9,891 nt of DNA, taken from JBBTYG01 sp964483045 (lineage in GTDB: Bacteria > Patescibacteriota > Minisyncoccia > UBA6257 > 2-01-FULL-56-20). The notes under the pieces are model-generated. The model searched no databases, had not been told where the DNA came from, and saw only the letters and a program-made list of their open reading frames with translations. Shown in pieces: positions 1-5,105 of the stretch. A program made the translations under genes and the position numbers. Within the stretch, counting starts at the first letter, position 1; each line of letters begins with the position of its first letter. Where the stretch lies: positions 1-9,891 of the forward strand of contig CAYZZK010000028.1 in assembly GCA_964483045.1 (NCBI GenBank), read 5' to 3'.

Positions 1-420
1 GCGGCATACGAAAAAGAGCATGCCGAGATAACCATGGCCACGACGACGGTTGAGGATTTCGAAGGATGGAGAAGACCGCTATCCGATTTTGGCAGAATCG
101 TGCGCAATGCGAACGGCGACATCGAGGCCATCATCGAAGCCAAAGACGCCACCCAAGACCAGCTCGCTATCCGCGAGCTGAATCCGGCATTTTTTTGCTT
201 CAACGCCGATTGGCTGTGGGAGAATCTTAGAAAAATCAGCAATCAGAACGCTCAAAAAGAATATTATCTCACGGACCTCGTGCGGATCGCTATCCAAGAA
301 GGGAAGCACGTGCGCACCGTGGACGTAAATCCATTCGAGACTTTGGGAGTGAACACTCCCGAACATCTTGAGCTGGTCAGAAAGCTGTTCAGTTTATATC
401 CCTTTTCTTGGAAAGTATAA
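1..420 (+). CDS. GlmU-like UDP-sugar pyrophosphorylase domain, 5' truncated
   Basis: The reading frame is open from base 1, so this is the C-terminal part (139 visible residues) of a gene beginning outside the window; the ATG at 34 is internal. The sequence matches the second half of the GlmU N-acetylglucosamine-1-phosphate uridyltransferase domain: FGRIVR, then IIEAKDAT, then the ELN segment, then NNAQ-like QNAQKEYYLTDLV, ending in LGVNTPEHLEL. In the family these carry substrate- and metal-binding residues; the Glu of IIEAKDA (visible residue 46), the Asn of ELN (61) and the Asn of GVN (118) are kept. The usual NTG reads NPA here. The protein stops just after this domain with no left-handed beta-helix hexapeptides, so it would make UDP-GlcNAc (or a related nucleotide sugar) for the cell wall but lack the acetyltransferase half. 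The exact sugar substrate cannot be told from sequence. Confidence 0.85.
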   Translation, partial: AAYEKEHAEITMATTTVEDFEGWRRPLSDFGRIVRNANGDIEAIIEAKDATQDQLAIRELNPAFFCFNADWLWENLRKISNQNAQKEYYLTDLVRIAIQEGKHVRTVDVNPFETLGVNTPEHLELVRKLFSLYPFSWKV

Positions 421-696
421 AGAGTTAAAATGGTTCGGGTCTATCGCTGATGAGATATCGCTTAAAAAAATTTTCATGAAAAAGAAAACCATCCTCTTGC
501 CGATCGCAGAACTTTATTTTGCTATCGGATAAACAATCGAACTTTCACAACTGAACAAACGGCCACATAGAACCGGAAGCCGTTATTTTGCGATAGCGAA
601 CTTCCTTTTCTCCATGCGGCACGGTATTGCTCTTGGGTGTACCACGAGCCCGTTGTGATTAAACAAAAACGACAAAAGCGAGAAGGGAACTCTGTA
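421..696. other. Intergenic region upstream of the lipoprotein pair
   Basis: This 276-base stretch holds no convincing gene, terminator or promoter. The word GCTATCG at 521-527 and its complement CGATAGC at 591-597 form a 7-bp inverted repeat with a 63-base spacer, and related ATCGCT words occur at 443-463. This may be chance. A tiny 18-codon frame at 476-532 begins MKKKTILLP like a signal peptide but has nothing else to support it. Confidence 0.4.
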
Positions 697-954
697 ATGA
701 ACGAACAAACCGGAAGCAGAACGATATGGCATGCCGCTGCATTTCTAGCGATAGTGACGCCGATCATGGCGACGCACTTCGCGTGCGCACCTTATAAACA
801 ATCGCCGCCTCAATTGGCCACCGCATATACAGCGAACGACAAAGAAAAAGACCTGACAACCAACGGCCTTGCGGAAGCTCTAGGGGGAGGAAATGGCAAT
901 GAAGGAGGAGCGGCTGCGGGAGGCGCGAATAAAAAGTCTCCCGGAGCACAATAG
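697..954 (+). CDS. Small secreted or lipid-anchored protein, short paralogue of the next gene
   Basis: An 85-residue protein of no recognised family. I start it at ATG 697, because GAAGGGA at 682-688 lies 8 bases upstream as a Shine-Dalgarno; the in-frame ATG at 637 lacks one. Residues 11-28 are a hydrophobic signal segment ending in FAC, with Cys30 a possible lipid-attachment cysteine, although the bases before it (THFA) are a poor lipobox. Residues 30-56 align with residues 28-54 of the next protein: both contain YTANDKE followed by D-x-TTN, and about 17 of 28 positions agree. The remaining 25 or so residues are a Gly/Ala/Asn-rich tail with no folded domain. The DNA just upstream also resembles the DNA upstream of the next gene, suggesting tandem duplication followed by loss or divergence of the C-terminal domain. 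Location is probably the outer face of the cytoplasmic membrane. Confidence 0.6.
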   Translation: MNEQTGSRTIWHAAAFLAIVTPIMATHFACAPYKQSPPQLATAYTANDKEKDLTTNGLAEALGGGNGNEGGAAAGGANKKSPGAQ

Positions 955-1042
955 CATGCGTTTTCCAGCGGTACTTCGAATAGCGGCCGTTGGAAGCATC
1001 GATGAATATTGAATTCAAACAAAAAAGTGAAAGGACACAGCA

Positions 1043-2110
1043 ATGAACTTACAAACTCGGAACTCCGTATGGCGAACGCTTGCCCTGTTGTCGATGGCGG
1101 CAACGCTCATGATGTACGTCGCATGCACTCCCTTCAGACAAGCGTCTCCGCAGGTGGCGGCGACATATACGGCAAACGACAAAGAAAGGGATTTCACGAC
1201 CAACGCTCAAGGAGCGATCGCGAAAATTGCGCCTGGAAGGGAAGCGGTGACACAAAATAAAGGATTTCCCGAACAACGGCAAAGGGAAAAAGCGAACGGA
1301 AACGGCACTAGTTCTAAAGAGCGCGTGCGGCTAAACGCAACTCAAACCAGTGTCGCGGCCATCCAGCCGACGTCTCCTTTCCTCTATGATTTCAGCCAAG
1401 TGGAAGTCATTCAGGAATCGTACCCGGCCGATGCGAGCACGAATCCTTATTGGTGGTTGAATTCCGGCGCATATATGATGTCCGATCAGGGCAGAGGGCA
1501 CACGGTGCAGGGAGAGCTTGCAGCTACTGACCCGTGGCGAATCCTCTATTCCCAAAATAATCCGCAGGATACGGATAACGGCTATCATCCGCAGAATATC
1601 TTCCGCATGCCCACCAGGAGCGCGTGGGCTAATGCGAGACAGATTCTCTACTTCGTCATCACGAGGAATGAATTCAGCACAAGCCCGTATCGCAATGAAT
1701 CAAACGGCCTCCTGCTCTTCAACCGCCTTCAGGACAACTTCAACCTGTACTATACCGGCATCCGCGTCGACGGAGCGGCAGTTATCAAGAAAAAAATCGG
1801 CGGAACGTACTACACGCTGGCGTATACGCGCGGAGTATATCCCGGGGTCTACAATCGAGACACGAATCCCAATCTGCTTCCGCTTAATAAGTGGATCGGA
1901 TTGCGGAGCGAGGTTGTAAATTTGCCCGATGGTTCCGTAAGCATCAAGCTATATCTTGATAAGGGATGGACGGGAATATGGACGCTCGTAGCGGAAGCGA
2001 CCGATCGGGGGGGCGCCGTCGGCGCACCCTTTACCCAGCCGGGTTATGGCGGCATTCGTACGGATTTCATGGACGTTTTGTTCGATAACTTCCGTTTTAT
2101 CAACCTGTAA
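1043..2110 (+). CDS. Signal-anchored exported protein with jelly-roll-like C-terminal domain
   Basis: A 355-residue protein. The ATG at 1043 is preceded by AAGGA at 1031-1035, a good Shine-Dalgarno 7 bases away. Residues 9-27 form a hydrophobic signal segment followed by Cys28 in YVAC, a weak lipobox, so a lipoprotein is likely but not certain. Residues 28-56 are the conserved stretch shared with the preceding small protein (YTANDKERDFTTN). Residues 57-110 are a polar, low-complexity linker. Residues 112-355 look like one beta-rich domain, with many alternating aromatic/hydrophobic strands and an ending (GYGGIRTDF, then LFDNFRFINL) typical of concanavalin A/LamG-like jelly rolls that bind or cleave glycans. 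No catalytic pair can be assigned, so binding is as likely as hydrolysis. The fold call is from general resemblance and should be read as tentative; the gene itself is secure. Confidence 0.75.
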   Translation: MNLQTRNSVWRTLALLSMAATLMMYVACTPFRQASPQVAATYTANDKERDFTTNAQGAIAKIAPGREAVTQNKGFPEQRQREKANGNGTSSKERVRLNATQTSVAAIQPTSPFLYDFSQVEVIQESYPADASTNPYWWLNSGAYMMSDQGRGHTVQGELAATDPWRILYSQNNPQDTDNGYHPQNIFRMPTRSAWANARQILYFVITRNEFSTSPYRNESNGLLLFNRLQDNFNLYYTGIRVDGAAVIKKKIGGTYYTLAYTRGVYPGVYNRDTNPNLLPLNKWIGLRSEVVNLPDGSVSIKLYLDKGWTGIWTLVAEATDRGGAVGAPFTQPGYGGIRTDFMDVLFDNFRFINL

Positions 2111-2131
2111 GAAGTTTTGCCTGAATTGCGC

Positions 2132-2175
2132 AAAAAAAATCACGGACGGTGCCATGGCGCCGTCCTTTTTATTTG
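2132..2175 (+). terminator. Intrinsic terminator after the exported-protein pair
   Basis: Ten-base arms GGACGGTGCC (2144-2153) and GGCGCCGTCC (2156-2165) pair with one T-G wobble. In RNA the innermost pairs would open to give a normal loop. A run of eight A precedes and five T follow, so it could work in both directions. It separates the exported-protein genes from ychF. Confidence 0.85.
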
Positions 2176-2200
2176 AAATATGCCGATTTTATTGTAAACT
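2173..2200 (+). promoter_or_regulatory. Possible ychF promoter giving a leaderless transcript
   Basis: TTGAAA at 2173-2178 and TAAACT at 2195-2200 are 16 bases apart. The expected start of transcription, 6-8 bases downstream, coincides with the ychF ATG at 2208. The -10 box is only a 4 of 6 match, so this is a moderate call, strengthened by the lack of a Shine-Dalgarno in front of ychF. Confidence 0.4.
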
Positions 2201-2207
2201 CGAACAC

Positions 2208-3230
2208 ATGGCTCAAAAACTATCAATCGGAATCGTGGGGTTGCCGAACGTGGGTAAATCCACGCTTTTTAAAACACTCACGAAACAAGCGGTGCATATC
2301 GCCAATTATCCCTTTGCGACGATAGATCCGAACGTGGGGGTTGTTCCCGTTCCGGATGAACGGCTCGACAAGCTCGCTGCACTCAGTAAATCCAAAAAGG
2401 TGGTGCCGGCGGTCGTTGAATTTTATGATATCGCCGGACTTGTAAAGGGCGCGAACACGGGAGAAGGGTTGGGCAATCAATTCCTTGCAAATATCCGTGA
2501 TACACAGGCGATCGTGGTCGTGCTGCGCATTTTTGAGAATCCGGAAATTATACACGTTGAAAATTCCATCGATCCGGCGCGCGATATGGAAATTATAAAT
2601 ACGGAATTGATTTTAAAGGATTTGGAATCAGTGGCAAAACGGTTCGCTAAAGCCGAATCCGACGCCCGGAGCGGAGGGAAACCGGCGATACAAGATCGAG
2701 ATCAGCTCAAAATTTTGAAAGAGCATCTTGATGCCGGAAAATTGCCGGCGAGTTCAAAAGAAATCATTGCGATGATCGAGCAGAACTCGAAGATCAAGGA
2801 GTTAAATCTGCTTACGGCGAAGCGGCAGTTATATCTTTTGAACGGACAAGAAAAGGATGCCTCCCCGGCACTTTTGAAAAAAATAAAAGAGCTTGGCGCG
2901 GACTACGTTGTAGCCGATCTCGCGGCGGATAATTCCGTTCCGACACTCATAAAGAAAGCATATGAGATTTTGAATCTTATCAGTTTTTTTACCACCGGAG
3001 AGGACGAAACTCGCGCGTGGACGATCTCGAGAGGCGCAAAAGCTCCGCAAGCCTCGGGCGTCATTCATACTGACTTTGAAGCGAAATTCATTCGCGCGGA
3101 AGTCGTGCACTCACAAAAGTTACTCGAAGCGGGAGGTTGGGTTCAAGCAAAACAGAAAGGACTTATCCGACTTGAAGGAAAAGACTACGTCGTGCAGGAC
3201 GGAGATGTGCTTGTCGTGCGGCATGGATAG
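2208..3230 (+). CDS. ychF: YchF/OLA1 family ribosome-associated ATPase
   Basis: A 340-residue protein, slightly shorter than the usual ~363. It belongs to the Obg-related YchF family of translation-associated P-loop NTPases that bind ribosomes and prefer ATP. Visible motifs: P-loop GLPNVGKST at residues 11-19; switch II DIAGL at 74-78 followed by GANTGEGLGNQFL; and at the G4 position NGQE (212-215), the N-x-x-E form that in this family replaces the GTP-selecting NKxD. A helical insert spans about 130-195. The C-terminal TGS domain is at about 257-338, with the family hallmark APQASGVIHTDFEAKFIRAEV. I start at ATG 2208 because MAQKLSIGIVGLPNVGKS is the normal family N-terminus; the frame upstream (from 2046) runs through the terminator and the previous gene. 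No Shine-Dalgarno is present. Confidence 0.96.
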   Translation: MAQKLSIGIVGLPNVGKSTLFKTLTKQAVHIANYPFATIDPNVGVVPVPDERLDKLAALSKSKKVVPAVVEFYDIAGLVKGANTGEGLGNQFLANIRDTQAIVVVLRIFENPEIIHVENSIDPARDMEIINTELILKDLESVAKRFAKAESDARSGGKPAIQDRDQLKILKEHLDAGKLPASSKEIIAMIEQNSKIKELNLLTAKRQLYLLNGQEKDASPALLKKIKELGADYVVADLAADNSVPTLIKKAYEILNLISFFTTGEDETRAWTISRGAKAPQASGVIHTDFEAKFIRAEVVHSQKLLEAGGWVQAKQKGLIRLEGKDYVVQDGDVLVVRHG

Positions 3231-3243
3231 GCATTAGAACATT

Positions 3244-3272
3244 TGACAAGGTAGTCCTTTACGTGCTATGCT
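3244..3272 (+). promoter_or_regulatory. Strong sigma-70-type promoter for a putative RNA gene
   Basis: TTGACA (3244-3249) is a perfect -35. After 17 bases comes TATGCT (3267-3272), preceded by TGC as an extended -10. The likely start is G3279. The -10 lies inside the left arm of a perfect 10-bp inverted repeat (GTGCTATGCT 3263-3272, AGCATAGCAC 3283-3292), which could be an operator or an initial transcribed hairpin. No coding gene lies just downstream. Confidence 0.7.
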
Positions 3273-3278
3273 TTTTTT

Positions 3279-3624
3279 GGTTAGCATAGCACCTTTAAAT
3301 TTCCACGGTATCAATATCGTTTTAAATTCTTGAAACAATACTGATGCCGTGGATTGCTGGATTTCCAGCGAGACTGCGACATTTATGTTGCCACCCAAGG
3401 TCGTGGCAACGTCTCGTGCCGGAAAAGTGCGAATTATTCTGTAAACGCATACGCCTGATCAGCGCACGCAAATTTACAGTGAGGACTGGAGCTCGAGAAG
3501 CCCAAATGTCCAAAAAGTCTGCCTGGTTTATCGGGCTCGCACGATCGCCGGTTGGTGATTGACTCAAAACCTAACCCGCGGAAGCTACGACGGCCACCGT
3601 CAAAGCTCCGCGGGTCATTTTTTT
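3279..3624 (+). ncRNA. Candidate structured non-coding RNA between ychF and hrcA
   Basis: About 345 nt run from the predicted start to a strong terminator with no persuasive ORF. The region is packed with nested helices: CCACGGTATC 3303-3312 with GATGCCGTGG 3343-3352 (one wobble); TTGCTGG 3354-3360 with CCAGCGA 3365-3371; GAGAC 3370-3374 with GTCTC 3411-3415, enclosing GTTGCCAC 3387-3394 with GTGGCAAC 3403-3410; GTGCGA 3427-3432 with TCGCAC 3537-3542; CTGTAAA 3439-3445 with TTTACAG 3473-3479; and GCCC 3500-3503 with GGGC 3533-3536. GGTTAG at the 5' end (3279-3284) can pair with CTAACC (3571-3576) as a closing stem that would compete with the terminator. I looked for tmRNA, RNase P and SRP RNA signature sequences and did not find them, so no family is assigned. 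Helices were found by eye, without a folding score. Confidence 0.5.
3574..3624 (+). terminator. Strong intrinsic terminator ending the putative RNA gene
   Basis: ACCCGCGGAAGCT (3574-3586) pairs with AGCTCCGCGGGT (3604-3615) with a single bulged base, and a small GACGG/CCGTC hairpin caps it. Seven T follow at 3618-3624. It closes transcription coming from the ychF side before the hrcA promoter. Confidence 0.88.
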
Positions 3625-3680
3625 ATAACACCGTCATTGTTGTTTTGTGTTGACTTTCCGAATGCCAGACAATATTGGCA

Positions 3681-3735
3681 GTCTTGACCCGTTCGACAGG
3701 TTCGACAAGCTCACCGCAAGCAAGCTCAGGGTCAA
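3681..3735. repeat. REP-like intergenic repeat upstream of hrcA
   Basis: TTGACCC (3684-3690) and GGGTCAA (3729-3735) form the outer inverted repeat. Inside, TTCGACA occurs twice (3692-3698, 3701-3707) and AAGCTCA twice (3707-3713, 3722-3728). The words TTCGACA, AAGCTCA and CAGGGT resemble a short palindromic repeat seen scattered between genes in many environmental bacterial genomes; that comparison is from memory. Closely related words ATTGGCA-N3-TTGAC sit on both sides of it (3674-3688 and 3737-3751), as if the repeat split or duplicated an older regulatory site. Confidence 0.5.
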
Positions 3736-3766
3736 CATTGGCAATGTTGACATGTGATTGCCAATG
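3736..3766. promoter_or_regulatory. Probable HrcA operator (non-CIRCE inverted repeat)
   Basis: CATTGGCAAT (3736-3745) and ATTGCCAATG (3757-3766) are a perfect 10-bp inverted repeat with an 11-base spacer. The spacer holds the -35 box of the hrcA promoter, so a bound repressor would block RNA polymerase. HrcA normally binds CIRCE (TTAGCACTC-N9-GAGTGCTAA); this site has a similar layout but a different sequence. A second dyad overlaps it: GTCAACATT (3731-3739) and AATGTTGAC (3743-3751) around a GGC centre. That HrcA itself binds here is inferred from position. Confidence 0.6.
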
Positions 3767-3774
3767 ACTATAAT
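3747..3774 (+). promoter_or_regulatory. Consensus promoter of the hrcA-grpE-dnaK operon
   Basis: TTGACA (3747-3752) and TATAAT (3769-3774) are both perfect consensus with a 16-base spacer. The expected transcription start is about 3780-3782, only 2-4 bases before the hrcA ATG at 3784, so hrcA would be translated from a leaderless or nearly leaderless mRNA. The -35 is embedded in the inverted repeat described as the operator. Confidence 0.85.
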
Positions 3775-3783
3775 TAAGCCCGG

Positions 3784-4479
3784 ATGAATGATAGAACGCT
3801 CAAAATATTAGAGGCGACGGTTCAGGAATTCATAGAGACAGGTGTGCCAGTGAGTTCGGCGCAGCTTTATGAGAATCATGATTTTGGCATCCGGCCCGCC
3901 ATGATCCGGTTTGAGCTCGAAGAACTCGCGGAGCACGGATTTCTTGAACATCCCTATCGCTCGGCCGGGAAAATTCCCGCGGATAAGGGATATGAATTTT
4001 TCGTGCAACACATCATACACCAGCCGAATCAGAGAATGTCGTACGAGGACGAAGCCATCTCGAACCTTTTCGAGAAAAAAGCGTGGATGGAATTACTTGA
4101 AATGCTGTCTTCAAAGCTCGGAATTTTAGGAGTAATCTCCGAACAAGAAACTGTGTTTAAAAACGGGCTGGAAAATCTCGTTGAACATCTGGAATGGGAA
4201 ACGCAGGACGAAATCAAAACAATAATCAGAGATTTTGCGGAAATCGACAGCCGACTCGATACCATGGGAAAGCTCGTCGAAGAAACGCCCGAATTCTTTA
4301 TCGGAAAAAAGAATGAATTAGTCAGAAGCGCGAATTTGGCAGTTATCGGAGGTAGTTACGAAACGGATGGACATCAGGTTATGATATTTACTATCGGGCC
4401 GAAGCGGATGGATTACAAAAAAGCGCTCAAAATCTTTAAGAATCTGAAGCGAAAAACGTCCACTCCAAATCAAAACTAA
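3784..4479 (+). CDS. hrcA: HrcA-type heat-shock repressor, shortened form
   Basis: A 231-residue protein; typical HrcA has about 340. Residues 1-72 are the HrcA winged helix: LKILEATVQEFIETGVPVSS, then the recognition helix region IRPAMIRFELEELAEHGFLEH, then the hallmark SAGKIPADKGYEFF (60-73). The rest is a reduced version of the GAF-like regulatory domain, ending in FFIGKKNEL (171-179) and IGPKRMDYKKAL (204-215), which match the end of normal HrcA; roughly 100 residues of the middle are missing. HrcA represses chaperone genes and is kept active by chaperonin in better-known bacteria. The recognition helix differs from the usual ATIRNEM form (AMIRFEL), in line with the unusual operator. The start fits the family N-terminus; no Shine-Dalgarno is present. 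grpE follows after 19 bases. Confidence 0.88.
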   Translation: MNDRTLKILEATVQEFIETGVPVSSAQLYENHDFGIRPAMIRFELEELAEHGFLEHPYRSAGKIPADKGYEFFVQHIIHQPNQRMSYEDEAISNLFEKKAWMELLEMLSSKLGILGVISEQETVFKNGLENLVEHLEWETQDEIKTIIRDFAEIDSRLDTMGKLVEETPEFFIGKKNELVRSANLAVIGGSYETDGHQVMIFTIGPKRMDYKKALKIFKNLKRKTSTPNQN

Positions 4480-4498
4480 AAAATCAAATATCAAAAAT

Positions 4499-5032
4499 AT
4501 GGATGAAGTGAAAAATATAAATTCTAGCGAGAGTGGAGAAGTGATGACGCCGAAGGTCCAAATAAAATATCTTGAAGAAAAGCTCGAGCAATGCGAAAGG
4601 CAAAAAAATGAATATCTTTCCGGGTGGCAAAGGGCAAAAGCAGATTTTGTAAATTATAAAAAAGAGGATACCCGAAGAATGGAAGAATTGATGCGCTACG
4701 GGAGTGAAGACTTGATACGAGAGCTCATCGTCGTTCTGGACAACTTTGACTTGGGACTCCGGGCGCTTGAAAAAGCCGGCGCTGTGGAACGAGGAATATA
4801 TATGATCCGATCGCATATAGAAGACATATTAAAGAAGCGCGGGCTCGAGAAAATTGTTGTCAAACCCGGAGATGCACTTGATCCTGCAGTTGCCGAAGCG
4901 ATCGCGGAAGTCGAATCGGAGCAGCCCCCCGGCACAATAGTTGAAGAAATCGAGTCGGGATACCGGTTATATGATAAAATAATAAGGCCAGCGCGAGTGA
5001 AAGTCAGTAAAACAAAGACTGATGACTCGTAA
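4499..5032 (+). CDS. grpE: GrpE, nucleotide exchange factor of DnaK
   Basis: A 177-residue cytoplasmic protein that releases ADP from DnaK so the next ATP and substrate cycle can begin. Residues about 20-65 are a long charged helix (the GrpE dimer coiled coil, QIKYLEEKLEQCERQKNEY), followed by the conserved LIRELIVVLDNFDLGLRAL (72-90) and the C-terminal beta domain with GDALDPAVAEAI (124-135) and GTIVEEIESGYRLYDKIIRPARVKVS (145-170). The first 15 residues are not conserved. An internal ATG at 4544 has GGAG at 4535-4538, 5 bases upstream, whereas ATG 4499 has no Shine-Dalgarno, so the true start may be residue 16. The gene lies between hrcA and dnaK in the classic heat-shock order. Confidence 0.95.
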   Translation: MDEVKNINSSESGEVMTPKVQIKYLEEKLEQCERQKNEYLSGWQRAKADFVNYKKEDTRRMEELMRYGSEDLIRELIVVLDNFDLGLRALEKAGAVERGIYMIRSHIEDILKKRGLEKIVVKPGDALDPAVAEAIAEVESEQPPGTIVEEIESGYRLYDKIIRPARVKVSKTKTDDS

Positions 5033-5105
5033 CGGTAGAAACTTATAACAAAGCAGGCACGAAAAATTATTTTGGTATACATCACTAATTAATATTTAAA
5101 AAGCT

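Noticed and set aside
476..532. A tiny ORF, MKKKTILLPIAELYFAIG
   Set aside because: Only 18 codons, with no Shine-Dalgarno and no homologous context. The Lys-rich start is easily produced by an A-rich stretch.
1518..1919. A 133-codon frame overlapping the exported protein gene
   Set aside because: It is out of frame with a gene that has a good Shine-Dalgarno, signal segment and coherent domain, and its own product is Ser/Arg/Ile-rich without features.
3344..3562. A 72-codon + frame, and an 81-codon - frame at 3322-3567, in the ychF-hrcA gap
   Set aside because: No ribosome binding site and protein-unlike composition. Both run straight through perfect RNA helices, which better explain the region.
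3279..3624. tmRNA or RNase P RNA as the identity of the putative RNA gene
   Set aside because: There is no tRNA-like ends or TTCGA-type T loop and no tag ending in ALAA as in tmRNA, and no GAGGAAAGTCC-like or ACAGAA-like core as in RNase P. Length and location alone are not enough.
3736..3766. A CIRCE element
   Set aside because: The layout is similar but the arms do not match TTAGCACTC/GAGTGCTAA, and the spacer is 11 rather than 9.
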